Source: JAJFUI01 sp039679885 | GTDB lineage: Bacteria > Planctomycetota > Planctomycetia > Pirellulales > Thermoguttaceae | Direction of reading: 5' to 3' | NCBI GenBank assembly: GCA_039679885.1 | Contig: JBDKUC010000425.1 | Location: forward strand, 1 to 35,414 | DNA: 35,414 bases | Part shown: piece after piece, positions 23,114-30,133 of the stretch | How the letters are laid out: each line of letters starts with the position of its first letter | Position numbering within the stretch: position 1 is the first letter of the stretch | The notes under the pieces: model-generated | Database searches by the model: none | The model's input: the letters and a program-made list of their open reading frames with translations, nothing else | Told to the model about the DNA's origin: nothing | Translations under genes and position numbers: made by a program

Positions 23114-23240
23114 CATTTCTCACCGGTTTAGCGCTAGCCCGATGCGCAAGTGAGGGTTGTGCCGCGTTTTTCCCTCGCTGGCGCGTCGGGCTCGTGTTCG
23201 GACATTCTGGTGCCTGATCTGCCCCGCATGGTGAGAAATG
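23114..23240. repeat. 127 bp inverted-repeat element (MITE-like) between ku and hhyS
   Basis: CATTTCTCACC (23114-23124) and GGTGAGAAATG (23230-23240) are perfect 11 bp terminal inverted repeats. Inside, AGCCCGATGCGCAAGTGAGG near 23136 pairs imperfectly with CCCTCGCTGGCGCGTCGGGC near 23177-23200, so the whole element can fold into one long hairpin. No transposase is present. The inner motif resembles a dispersed planctomycete repeat, from memory only. Confidence 0.65.
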
Positions 23241-23325
23241 CGGCTGAGCGTGCTGCGTCGCCGGAACGAAACAGCTTTGCAGACGCTCGCACTGTGGCGA
23301 TCGTTCGGCCACAACCGGGTGAGCG

Positions 23326-23350
23326 GCCAGCGGCCAGGCTGGCCGCTGGC
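23326..23350. repeat. 12 bp perfect palindrome just after the ku stop
   Basis: GCCAGCGGCCAG (23326-23337) and CTGGCCGCTGGC (23339-23350) are perfect inverted copies around one base. They begin 3 bp beyond the ku stop codon on the minus strand. There is no T-run, so it is a stabilising or rho-assisted 3' hairpin, or a REP-type repeat. The rest of 23241-23325 shows nothing I can name. Confidence 0.55.
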
Positions 23351-23353
23351 TGT

Positions 23354-24220
23354 TCAAGAGGCCCGCTTGCGCCCGCGTTTCGGATGAGGAGCCGGGCGGG
23401 CGCGGCCGTGCGGCGGCAGGGCAATGCTCTTCTTCAGCGCGTCGGCCAAATTGATCACTTCGGGCTCGGCTTCCGCCGGCGGCGTTGCGATCTTCTTGCC
23501 TTCGATCTTGGAATCGATCAACTGTTTGAGCCTCGCCCGATACGGGTCGCCGAACGCGGCAAAGTCGAACGCGTCCTCGCTGACATTGTCGATGAGTTGC
23601 TCGGCCAGCTTGACTGTCTTGTCGTTCGCCTTGGGCACGGGCGTCTCGTACGGCTCCGCCCGGCGCAGTTCGTCGCAATGGCGGAGCATGCTCATCAGAA
23701 ACACGTTGTGGTGCGGGCGCACGACGACGAGTTGCTCGCGATCGGAGAACAGTATCTGCCCGACTCCCCAACGGTCTTTCTCGACCATCGCTCGGTAGAT
23801 GACGCCATACGGCTCCTGCGCCTCTTCTTTCTGCGGCATCAAATAGTAGTTGCGTCCGTCGAGGCAGAGGGAGTCGATTGCGCTGGGCGGCACAAACGCC
23901 TCGATCTTCAAGGCCCGATCCGCGTCAGTCCGCAACTCGTCGAGTTCGTCCGGCTCGATCCGCACGTACTTGCCGCGACTGTACTCATAGGCGGACACGA
24001 TCTCTTCCTTGGGGACCTCGCCATGCACGGGGCAGACTTTCTGGTAACGGATCCGCCGGTCGCAAACGGAATGGAGTTGATGAAGGTGGATCTCCTTCTC
24101 GGGGACCACGACATTGAACGCCTGGACCGGAAACGTGACCAAGCCGATACGGACCGTCCCGCTCCAGCTTGCTCGCCCAATGTCACGCGCCGGCGCCGCC
24201 GGCTGATGACGCGGTGCCAT
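23354..24220 (-). CDS. ku: non-homologous end joining protein Ku
   Basis: The product has 288 residues. Start ATG 24220 has AGGAGG 8 nt upstream; a TTG at 24244 is rejected. The bacterial Ku core is intact: ASWSGTVRIGLVTFPVQAF at the start, LHQLHSVCDRRIRYQKVCP, the KGKYVRIEPDEL-type bridge (here RGKYVRIEPDELDEL), GVIYRAMVEKDRWGVGQILF, and the late EQLIDNVSEDAFDFAAFGDP helix. The tail is basic and Pro/Arg-rich (ending KRGRKRAS), which in bacterial Ku binds DNA or ligase D. Ku forms a homodimeric ring on DNA ends and recruits LigD. No ligD gene is in the window. It stands alone on this strand, with the hydrogenase operon 417 bp downstream. Confidence 0.96.
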   Translation of the reverse strand: MAPRHQPAAPARDIGRASWSGTVRIGLVTFPVQAFNVVVPEKEIHLHQLHSVCDRRIRYQKVCPVHGEVPKEEIVSAYEYSRGKYVRIEPDELDELRTDADRALKIEAFVPPSAIDSLCLDGRNYYLMPQKEEAQEPYGVIYRAMVEKDRWGVGQILFSDREQLVVVRPHHNVFLMSMLRHCDELRRAEPYETPVPKANDKTVKLAEQLIDNVSEDAFDFAAFGDPYRARLKQLIDSKIEGKKIATPPAEAEPEVINLADALKKSIALPPHGRARPAPHPKRGRKRAS

Positions 24221-24280
24221 GACCACACCTCCTGACGCTGTCAACTGGACTCTGCCCTAATCGAATGGTAGGCGGCACGC

Positions 24281-24317
24281 CTGGGGCGGTCCAGCGCGAA
24301 TGCCGCGCTCCGCCCAG
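24281..24317. repeat. nested hairpin upstream of ku
   Basis: AGCGCG (24293-24298) and CGCGCT (24304-24309) form an inner stem around AATGC. Outer arms CTGGGGCGG (24281-24289) and CCGCCCAG (24310-24317) pair with one bulge. It lies in the divergent ku / histidine-kinase intergenic region. No promoter for ku could be assigned with confidence. Confidence 0.4.
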
Positions 24318-24396
24318 CCTTGTGGTCTTCGCCAAATTCAACAGATTGATTGCGCCTGCCGAGCGAACCGGGCGGACTGCAAAGTCTGTTGCAGGC

Positions 24397-24451
24397 GTTC
24401 GTAGTCCCGCCGTTAGGCGGAAAATGACCGGCTAAAGCCGGAACTACGAAC
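24397..24451. repeat. 55 bp cloverleaf-like palindromic repeat
   Basis: Outer arms GTTCGTAGT (24397-24405) and ACTACGAAC (24443-24451) are perfectly complementary. Between them are two further hairpins: CCGCC-GTTA-GGCGG and CCGGC-TAAA-GCCGG. This bordered double-hairpin design is typical of REP/BIME-type dispersed repeats. It has no coding potential and lies ~40 bp before the proposed kinase promoter. Confidence 0.7.
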
Positions 24452-24487
24452 AACTTTGCGGTCGTCCTGCCGAGCGAGCGACCGTCG

Positions 24488-24516
24488 TTGATGCCAGGGC
24501 CTGGGCATGGTATATT
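24488..24516 (+). promoter_or_regulatory. probable sigma70-type promoter of the two-component operon
   Basis: TTGATG (24488-24493), a 17 bp spacer and TATATT (24511-24516) make a close match to the consensus. It lies 140 bp before the chosen kinase start and directly after the cloverleaf repeat. Confidence 0.5.
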
Positions 24517-24658
24517 GCGGTCCCGCCGGCCGGAGACCCGTATCGAGTCGGTTGCGCGCCCAACGCCGCCAGAACGCCGTCGAACGGATGCAAGTGGACG
24601 CGGAGAGACCCAACGACCTGCCGGCCGGTGTCAGCATGTCTTACCTGAGAGTCCAAGC

Positions 24659-25945
24659 GTGGCCGGACTGAGTGAGAAGGGCGAGCCTGCATCGGAACTA
24701 ATTCTCGTCGTCGAGGACGACGCGGGCTTGCGTCGGCTCATCGAGAAGTCGCTGGCCGCCCATGGGCACCGCCCGATGGGCGCGGCCGACGGGGCGTCCG
24801 CCCTGGCTTGTCTGGCCGGCAATGCTCCGCGGCTGATGCTGTTGGATTACAGTCTGCCGGACATGCATGGTCAGCAACTTCTGGAACGCATCGCCGCCCA
24901 AGGCAAGAACGTCCCGTTCGTGGTCGCGACCGGTCACGGCAGCGAGAGTGTGGCGGTCGAGATGATGAAACGCGGGGCATACGACTATCTGGTCAAGGGC
25001 CCGACGTTCATGCAGCTCCTGCCGGTCGTGGTCGCGCAAGCCTTAGAGCGCGTGCGGCAGGCCGAGCGGCTCGTCGAGGCCGAAGAGCGCTTGCGACGTG
25101 CGCACGAGGAGCTGGAGCATCGCGTGCGGCTGCGGACGAGCGAGCTGGCCGATGCTCTTCAGCGCCTTCGCGTCGAGATGGAGGAGCGTCGTCGGGCCGA
25201 GGATCGGGCGATTCGGCATCAGGCCGAGTTGGCCCATGTCGCGCGGCTGAGCACCGTTGGCGAAATGGTCGCCGAGTTGACTCACGAGTTGAACCAGCCC
25301 TTGAGCGCCATTTGCAGCCACGTGCAAGCCTGCCGACGGCTGATGGACGCCGGCGATGAACAGCGTCAGGAACTGTCGGCCTCGCTTCGACAGGTGGGCG
25401 AGCAGGCGGATCGCGCCGCGGAGATTATTCGCCGCCTGCGCCGCTTTGTCGCGAAGGGAAAGCCGCTGCGCGCGCCGTTGAACCTCAACGCCATGATCCA
25501 AGACGTCAGCGGGCTGCTTGGCATTGACGCGCGGACGGCCGGCACCGACATGGCCTTCGACCTGGCCGACTCGCTTCCGCCCGTCTCGGGCGACAAGATC
25601 CAACTCGAACAGGTGCTGGTGAATCTTGTGCGCAATGCGTTTGACTCGCTACAGCAATCGCCCACCGGCGCCCGCCGCGTCTGCATCCGGACGCAAAGCA
25701 ACGCCGCGCAGGTGGTGGTCGCTGTCGAGGACAACGGCGCAGGCTTGACGCCAGAGGTCGCTCGATTCGTCTTCGACCGCTTCTTCACGACGAAGCCTGA
25801 TGGAATGGGCATGGGCCTGTCCATCAGCCGGTCGATTGTCGAGAACCACGGAGGCAGACTCTGGGTGACGCCCGCTCGGGGCGGCGGCGCCGTGTTCCAA
25901 TTCGCCCTACCGATTGATCGAGGAGAGCCGAGCCGTGGAAAGTGA
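24659..25945 (+). CDS. sensor histidine kinase with N-terminal receiver domain
   Basis: From GTG 24659 the product has 428 residues; the frame is open upstream to 24488, but that part reads as low-complexity Arg/Pro sequence overlapping the promoter. Residues ~13-125 are a complete receiver domain (acidic pair Asp20-Asp21, phospho-acceptor Asp63 in LMLLDYSLPD, Thr91, Lys113). A coiled coil follows (~130-195). The HisKA box has His209 in AELTHELNQPLSAI, and the ATPase domain shows NLVRNAFDSLQ, DNGAGL and the G-rich lid MGMGLSISRSIVENHGG. No membrane or PAS domain is visible, so it is cytoplasmic and probably takes its input by phosphorylation of the receiver by another kinase. The HisKA/ATPase half resembles FixL/DctB-type kinases. 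The stop overlaps the following regulator gene by 11 bp. Confidence 0.93.
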   Translation: MAGLSEKGEPASELILVVEDDAGLRRLIEKSLAAHGHRPMGAADGASALACLAGNAPRLMLLDYSLPDMHGQQLLERIAAQGKNVPFVVATGHGSESVAVEMMKRGAYDYLVKGPTFMQLLPVVVAQALERVRQAERLVEAEERLRRAHEELEHRVRLRTSELADALQRLRVEMEERRRAEDRAIRHQAELAHVARLSTVGEMVAELTHELNQPLSAICSHVQACRRLMDAGDEQRQELSASLRQVGEQADRAAEIIRRLRRFVAKGKPLRAPLNLNAMIQDVSGLLGIDARTAGTDMAFDLADSLPPVSGDKIQLEQVLVNLVRNAFDSLQQSPTGARRVCIRTQSNAAQVVVAVEDNGAGLTPEVARFVFDRFFTTKPDGMGMGLSISRSIVENHGGRLWVTPARGGGAVFQFALPIDRGEPSRGK

Positions 25946-26582
25946 TCCGACGATTTTTGTGGTGGATGACGATCCGGCCGTGCGCGCCGGCTTGACGACC
26001 CTGGTCCGCTCGATGCGTCTCCAGGCCGAAGCCTATGAATCGGCGCAAGCCTTTCTCGACGCCTTCGACGCCGCCCGGCCGGGCTGCCTGCTGGTCGATG
26101 TGCGAATGCCGGGCATCAGCGGCCTGGAACTGCTCGAACGGCTCAACCGGCGTGAGGTCCCGTTGCCGGCCATCGTCATGTCGGCCTACGGCGACGTGCC
26201 GATGGTCGTTCGCGCGATGAAGTCGGGTGCGATCGATTTCTTGGAGAAGCCTTGCCGTGACCAGGACCTTTGGGAGGCGATCCAGGAGGCCCTGAAATGG
26301 GACCGCGAACATCGCCAGCGATTGGTCTTCCATGCGAAGGTCCTACGCCGCCTCGAACGTCTCACCGACGGCGAACACGCCGTCCTGCGGCTTCTGATCG
26401 ACGGCAACTCGAACAAGGCGATTGCCGAGTCCTTGGGCCTCAGCGTGCGGACCATCGAAGTTCGGCGATCAAAGCTCATGAAGAAGATGCGTGCGGAGTC
26501 ATTGGCCGAACTGATCCGCATGACGCTCGCAGCGGACCCCGACTACGGCAAGCCAGACGCAGAAACGGTCATCGCGACGTAG
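25935..26582 (+). CDS. FixJ-type response regulator (REC-LuxR HTH)
   Basis: The start is GTG 25935, with GAGGAG 9 nt upstream; a TTG at 25914 is rejected. The product has 215 residues. The receiver domain shows VVDDDPAVRAGL, phospho-acceptor Asp55 in LLVDVRMPG, Ser in VMSAYGD and Lys in FLEKPC. The C-terminal helix-turn-helix reads LTDGEHAVLRLLIDGNSNKA then SLGLSVRTIEVRRSKLMKKM, as in FixJ/TtrR/TodT regulators. It overlaps the kinase gene by 11 bp, so the two form a cognate pair with coupled translation. Targets are unknown; FixJ-family proteins often govern redox or respiratory genes, and the nearby hydrogenase and glycolate oxidase operons are candidates only by proximity. Confidence 0.94.
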   Translation: MESDPTIFVVDDDPAVRAGLTTLVRSMRLQAEAYESAQAFLDAFDAARPGCLLVDVRMPGISGLELLERLNRREVPLPAIVMSAYGDVPMVVRAMKSGAIDFLEKPCRDQDLWEAIQEALKWDREHRQRLVFHAKVLRRLERLTDGEHAVLRLLIDGNSNKAIAESLGLSVRTIEVRRSKLMKKMRAESLAELIRMTLAADPDYGKPDAETVIAT

Positions 26583-26605
26583 CGGACGGCTCGCGCAGGA
26601 TGGCG

Positions 26606-26679
26606 CCGTAGGACGGACTTCCTGTCCGTCCAGCCTCGGGACGGATTGGGAAATCCGTCCTGCGGTTTTTTTGGTTGCC
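26606..26679 (+). terminator. double-hairpin repeat acting as terminator of the two-component operon (repeat copy A)
   Basis: Two adjacent hairpins are present: GGACGGAC / GTCCGTCC with loop TTCCT, then GGACGGATT / AATCCGTCC with loop GGGA. The second is followed by TGCGG and seven T, a good rho-independent terminator for the regulator gene. The same ~74 bp element recurs at 31631-31706, so it is a dispersed repeat that here doubles as a terminator. Confidence 0.75.
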
Positions 26680-26760
26680 TTGCTCTGTTATGGCGACCCT
26701 GCGCAGCACGCCGGCGTATGATTCCCTGAAAGCGGATCGCTCATTCATGGAGGCCGAATT

Positions 26761-27069
26761 ATGGTCTTGCTAGACTTCAGCATGTTCCCCATCGGCAAAG
26801 GGGAAAGCTTGAGCAGGTACGTCGCCCGGAGCCTCGACATCGTCGACCGCAGCGGCTTGCCGTATCGCTGCCACGCGATGGGAACCACCATTGAGGGGGA
26901 CTTGAATGCTGTCCTGGGCGTCGTCAAGGAGTGCTTCGAGGCAATGGCCGCCGATTGCGACCGGATCGACTGTTCGGTGAAAATCGACTATCGCAAGGGC
27001 ACGACCGGTCGGCTCGATGCGAAAATCGCCAGCATCGAACAGAAGTTGGGCAGGTCAGTGAAAAAGTAG
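26761..27069 (+). CDS. MTH1187-family thiamine-binding protein (UPF0045)
   Basis: The product has 102 residues from ATG 26761, with GGAGG 7 nt upstream. The sequence fits the small ferredoxin-like-fold thiamine-binding family: an N-terminal strand VLLDFSMFPIGKGESLSRYV, the central YRCHAMGTTIEGD motif, then KIDYRKGTTGRLDAKIASIE near the end. Members form tetramers and bind thiamine or HMP-like ligands; many sit beside thiamine transport or synthesis genes. Here the gene stands alone between two repeat-rich gaps. The ATG is also preceded by a weak TATGAT (26717-26722) without a clear -35. Confidence 0.9.
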   Translation: MVLLDFSMFPIGKGESLSRYVARSLDIVDRSGLPYRCHAMGTTIEGDLNAVLGVVKECFEAMAADCDRIDCSVKIDYRKGTTGRLDAKIASIEQKLGRSVKK

Positions 27070-27132
27070 GCACCCGGCGGGCGAAAGGGCTATAATCGAG
27101 AAGAAGTGAATGGTGGGTAGTGGATAGTGAGA

Positions 27133-27160
27133 AGCGGGTCGGACCGCATGGGGACCCGCT
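27133..27160. other. 8 bp-stem hairpin after the thiamine-binding gene
   Basis: AGCGGGTC (27133-27140) pairs with GACCCGCT (27153-27160). It follows a GTGGATAGTGAG-type low-complexity stretch (27105-27132). There is no T-run. A perfect TATAAT occurs at 27091-27096 but lacks a matching -35, so a promoter for glcDEF there is uncertain. Confidence 0.35.
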
Positions 27161-27210
27161 AGTGTCGTGTCTCATAAACGACGGTATTATCATGCGGGAG
27201 ATGGAGATGT

Positions 27211-27317
27211 CGGGGCGCCATGTCCCACGCTTGTCGTGGGCATGAGGAAGCGATAAACATGCTTGCTGTCTCGCTGCGCTCGCTTGGCAAGCATGGCACC
27301 CATAAGTCGATCACCAC
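27211..27317 (+). repeat. ~105 bp repeat, left copy flanking glcDEF
   Basis: This element contains the hairpin CCCACG-CTTGT-CGTGGG and the longer stem CATGCTTGC / GCAAGCATG. An inverted copy, by eye about 90% identical, lies at 31507-31609. The pair brackets exactly the glcD-glcE-glcF genes. Reading frames through it into glcD are artefacts of the missing stop codon. Confidence 0.85.
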
Positions 27318-27367
27318 CCGCCCCTGGAATCGTGTCGGGCAATTCCACTACATATCCACTGCTTACC

Positions 27368-28825
27368 ATGTCGCTGGTTTCCGACCTCCGAGCCGCCTTG
27401 GGACGCGAGAACATCCTCTCGGCGCCTTCGGAACTGGCGGTCTACGAATGCGACGCCCTGACGATTGAGCGGCGCCGGCCCGACGCCGTCGTCTTCCCAC
27501 GCTCGTCGCAAGAGGTCGCCGAGGTGATGAATATCGCCGGGCGGCACGGCGCAGCCATCGTCCCCCGCGGCGCCGGGACGAGCTTGGCCGGCGGGTGCCT
27601 CCCCTTGGCAGGCGATTCGCCCGACCGCAGCGGCGCGATCGTTCTCATGCTGACACGCATGAACCGGGTGCTTGAAATCGATCTTCGCAATCGCATGGCG
27701 CTGGTCGAAGCAGGCGTGGCCAACCTGCGGCTCACCCGCGCACTGGCCGGCACAGGATTCCACTTCGCTCCTGACCCATCGAGCCAAGGCGCCAGCACGA
27801 TCGGCGGCAACGTGGCCACGAATGCCGGCGGCCCGCACACGCTCAAGTACGGCGTAACGATCAACCACGTGCTGGGCGTCGAGGCCGTGCTGGCCGACGG
27901 CTCCATCATCCAAGTCGGCCGCGGCTGGGCCTCCCCAACCTCCGACCAAGGGCTGGTCGCTTCAGCGACCAGCGACGGTCTCCCCGATCTCGACCTCCTC
28001 GGTCTGCTCGTCGGAAGCGAGGGAACCCTCGGCGTCATCACGAAAGTCTGGGTCCGACTAACGCCCAATCCACAAGACTACCGCACGATGCGGGCGATCT
28101 TCCACTCGCTCGACGACGCCTGCAACGCCGTCAGCCAGATCATCGCCGCCGGCATCATTCCCGCCGCCCTCGAGCTGATGGACCAGGGCATCCTGCAAGC
28201 GGTCGAGGAGGCATACCATTTCGGCTTTCCGCCCGATGCGGCCGCGGTGCTGGTCATCGAGGTGGACGGGCCTTCAGTCGGACTCGACCGGCAGCAACGC
28301 GCCATCGTCGATCTCTGCAAGCGATTCGGCGCCAGCGAGGTTCTCGGCGCAGCGTCGGCCGAAGATCGCGAGTTGCTCTGGAAGTGCCGCAAAATGGCCG
28401 TCGGGACCACAGGCCGGCTCAGCCCGAGCTACCTGATCGACGATGGCGTCGTGCCGCGGACCCGGCTGCCCGAGATCATCCGCCGCACGGCCGAAATCGG
28501 CGTCAAGCACAACATCCGGATTGTGAACGTCGCCCATGCCGGCGACGGCAACGTACATCCGATCCTGCTGTTCGATGATCGCGATCGCGAGATGGTCGAT
28601 CGGGCAATGGCAGCCGGCCGCGAGATCCTGGAAGCGTGCATCGCCCTGGGCGGAAGCGTCACGGCCGAGCACGGCGTCGGCGTCGAGAAGCTCGAACTGA
28701 TGGGCCAGCTCTTCGCCGCCAGCGACCTCGAGGCCATGCGCCGCGTCCGCAGTGCGTTCGATCCAACCGGCCGGTTGAACCCGGGAAAACTGATACCTGA
28801 TGAGGGGCTAGGGGCTAGGGATTAG
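27368..28825 (+). CDS. glcD: glycolate oxidase subunit GlcD (FAD-binding)
   Basis: The product has 485 residues from ATG 27368 (MSLVSDLRAALGRENIL); the frame is open upstream through the flanking repeat, which is not coding. No good ribosome-binding site is seen. The FAD-binding PCMH domain has RGAGTSLAGG, then PSSQGASTIGGNVATNAGGP and LLVGSEGTLGVITKVWVRL. The C-terminal FAD-oxidase domain carries HAGDGNVHPILLFDD and TAEHGVGVEKLELMG. With GlcE and GlcF it oxidises glycolate (or a related 2-hydroxy acid such as D-lactate) to glyoxylate and passes electrons to the quinone pool. An unusual ~20-residue insert (GWASPTSDQGLVASATSDG) sits before LLVGSEGTLG and coincides with a palindromic repeat. 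The last codons fall in a GGGGCTAGGGGCTAGGG-type tract. Confidence 0.95.
   Translation: MSLVSDLRAALGRENILSAPSELAVYECDALTIERRRPDAVVFPRSSQEVAEVMNIAGRHGAAIVPRGAGTSLAGGCLPLAGDSPDRSGAIVLMLTRMNRVLEIDLRNRMALVEAGVANLRLTRALAGTGFHFAPDPSSQGASTIGGNVATNAGGPHTLKYGVTINHVLGVEAVLADGSIIQVGRGWASPTSDQGLVASATSDGLPDLDLLGLLVGSEGTLGVITKVWVRLTPNPQDYRTMRAIFHSLDDACNAVSQIIAAGIIPAALELMDQGILQAVEEAYHFGFPPDAAAVLVIEVDGPSVGLDRQQRAIVDLCKRFGASEVLGAASAEDRELLWKCRKMAVGTTGRLSPSYLIDDGVVPRTRLPEIIRRTAEIGVKHNIRIVNVAHAGDGNVHPILLFDDRDREMVDRAMAAGREILEACIALGGSVTAEHGVGVEKLELMGQLFAASDLEAMRRVRSAFDPTGRLNPGKLIPDEGLGARD
27952..27973. repeat. palindrome inserted in frame in glcD
   Basis: GCTGGTCGC (27952-27960), loop TTCA, GCGACCAGC (27965-27973) make a perfect 9 bp stem inside the coding sequence. 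It encodes part of an insert not expected in GlcD. A sister element with the same CCGACC-AGGGCTGG left flank and TTCA loop lies in glcE at 29899-29918. Confidence 0.75.
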
Positions 28826-28851
28826 GGGTTCGAGGTTCAGTATTTAGAACG

Positions 28852-30009
28852 ATGGAAGAAATTGCTCGCCAGACAACTCGCTCGACGGAAACCATCGCGC
28901 CGGCCGATGCGGCAGCGCTGGCCGTGGCCGTGCGCGCGGCGGCCGAGCGGGGCGTGGCGGTTCGTCCGGTTGGTGGCGGGACGGTGAGGGGGCCTCACGC
29001 GGAGCGTGAGGAGTGCGTGAAGCAGCGTGAGGAGTACATTGCGCTCTCGACAACGCAGCTCAATCGCCTGATCGACTATCCGGCTGCCGATATGACCATC
29101 ACGGTCGAGGCCGGAATGACGATCGCCGAGTTGAATCGGCAGTTGGCCGCGGCCCGGCAATGGCTGCCGATCGATGTGCCCTGGCCCGATCGCGCAACCG
29201 TCGGCGGCGCAATCGCCGTCGACGCGGCCGGCCCGCGACGCTACGCCTATGGCACCATCCGCGATTATCTGCTCGGCTTCACGGCGGTTGACGGCGTCGG
29301 CACGACGTTCTCGGGCGGCGGCCGCGTGGTCAAGAATGCCGCCGGCTACAACATGTGCCGCCTGATGGCCGGCTCTTGGGGAACGCTCGGCGTCATCACG
29401 CAAGCGACCCTCATGGTCCGCCCCATGCCGGAGGCTTCGGCCCTCCTGGCGTGCGAGGTTCCCGACTTCGACCTGGCGGAAAAGCTCCTGGCCGGACTCG
29501 TCCGCACGCCGGTGCAGCCGGTGGCCGTCGAGCTCGCCGCGGGGCGTCAGCCGGACGGCAACCCGTTGTTCGGGCCGTTGTTGGACGGCAGCGTCTGCCG
29601 GCTCTACGTCGGATTCGAGGCCGCGGCGGCCGAAGTCGCTTGGATGCTCGATGTGCTTCGCGAGAGCTGGACGTCGCTCGGAATGGCGTCGCCGGTGCTG
29701 ATGCCCAACTTGGCGACCGATCGGCTCTGGCGTTGGATGGCGGAGTTGCCCGCCGATCGGGAACTTCGCGTCCTGCCAAGCCAGACCGTGGCGACGGTCG
29801 CCGACTTGTTAAAAGCAGACCCCGATTGTTCGGTCCACGCCCACGCCGGCGATGGCGTGATTCGCGTCGCCGATGCCAACATCGCCACCGACCGAGGGCT
29901 GGGCACTTCAGTGCCCAGTGGCCGCAGTGCAGACCCACAGAATCCAGAAAATCGCGTCCTACAAGCCATCAAAAACCGCTTCGATCCGAAGAATATTCTC
30001 AACCCGTAA
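28852..30009 (+). CDS. glcE: glycolate oxidase subunit GlcE (FAD-binding)
   Basis: The product has 385 residues from ATG 28852, 26 bp after glcD. It is a shorter FAD-binding PCMH protein, as expected for GlcE: VRPVGGGTV, TITVEAGMTIAELNRQLA, WPDRATVGGAIAVDAAGPRR, YGTIRDYLLGFTAVDGVGT, GGRVVKNAAGYNMCRLMAGS and WGTLGVITQATLMVRP. It partners GlcD and GlcF. Two stretches look foreign: residues ~46-63 (GPHAEREECVKQREEY), encoded by a CACGCGGAGCGTG-type palindromic repeat, and GLGTSVPSGRSADP near the C-terminus, encoded by a second palindrome. Both keep the frame open, and the surrounding conserved motifs are intact, so the protein is probably functional. Confidence 0.93.
   Translation: MEEIARQTTRSTETIAPADAAALAVAVRAAAERGVAVRPVGGGTVRGPHAEREECVKQREEYIALSTTQLNRLIDYPAADMTITVEAGMTIAELNRQLAAARQWLPIDVPWPDRATVGGAIAVDAAGPRRYAYGTIRDYLLGFTAVDGVGTTFSGGGRVVKNAAGYNMCRLMAGSWGTLGVITQATLMVRPMPEASALLACEVPDFDLAEKLLAGLVRTPVQPVAVELAAGRQPDGNPLFGPLLDGSVCRLYVGFEAAAAEVAWMLDVLRESWTSLGMASPVLMPNLATDRLWRWMAELPADRELRVLPSQTVATVADLLKADPDCSVHAHAGDGVIRVADANIATDRGLGTSVPSGRSADPQNPENRVLQAIKNRFDPKNILNP
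28992..29040. repeat. CACGCGGAGCGTG-family repeat inside glcE
   Basis: CCTCACGCGGAGCGTGAGG is a perfect palindrome. The GCGTGAGGAGT arm is partly repeated before GTACATT, giving ~49 bp in total. The GTACATT end matches the intergenic copies at 30008-30133 and 34049-34105. It inserts ~16 codons without breaking the frame. Confidence 0.8.
29899..29918. repeat. palindrome inserted in frame near the end of glcE
   Basis: CTGGGCAC (29899-29906), loop TTCA, GTGCCCAG (29911-29918) form a perfect 8 bp stem. Flank and loop match the glcD element at 27952-27973, while the arm bases differ in a compensated way. It lies between the conserved DANIATDRG-type segment and the C-terminal NRFDPKNILNP. Confidence 0.75.
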
Positions 30010-30133
30010 TGTATTCTTCACGCTCCGCGTGAAGCGCCGTCATCACAACGTATTCCTCACGCTCCGCGTGAGGCGTCTTACAATGTATTCTTCACGCTCC
30101 GCGTGAAGCAGTGTCATCACGCGGAGCGTGATG
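30008..30133. repeat. cluster of four CACGCGGAGCGTG-family repeats in the glcE-glcF gap
   Basis: Three 28 bp direct copies lie at 30008-30035, 30047-30074 and 30082-30109; the first and third are identical. Each has a TTCACGCTCCGCGTGAA-type palindrome. A fourth, inverted and shorter copy is at 30115-30133. Spacers are only 11, 7 and 5 bp. The first copy overlaps the glcE stop codon and the last ends 9 bp before the glcF start. In RNA these would form a run of strong hairpins. Confidence 0.9.

Noticed and set aside
23150..24235. 361-codon plus-strand frame opposite ku
   Set aside because: Ku on the minus strand has clear family motifs, a good start and a good ribosome-binding site. The plus frame has none.
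27263..27367. 35-codon N-terminal extension of GlcD
   Set aside because: It is translated from the flanking repeat and contains no conserved residues. The family N-terminus begins near ATG 27368.
30008..30109. possible CRISPR array (three 28 bp direct repeats)
   Set aside because: Spacers are only 11 and 7 bp, the repeat unit is a full palindrome, the units also occur elsewhere in both orientations, and no cas gene is present.
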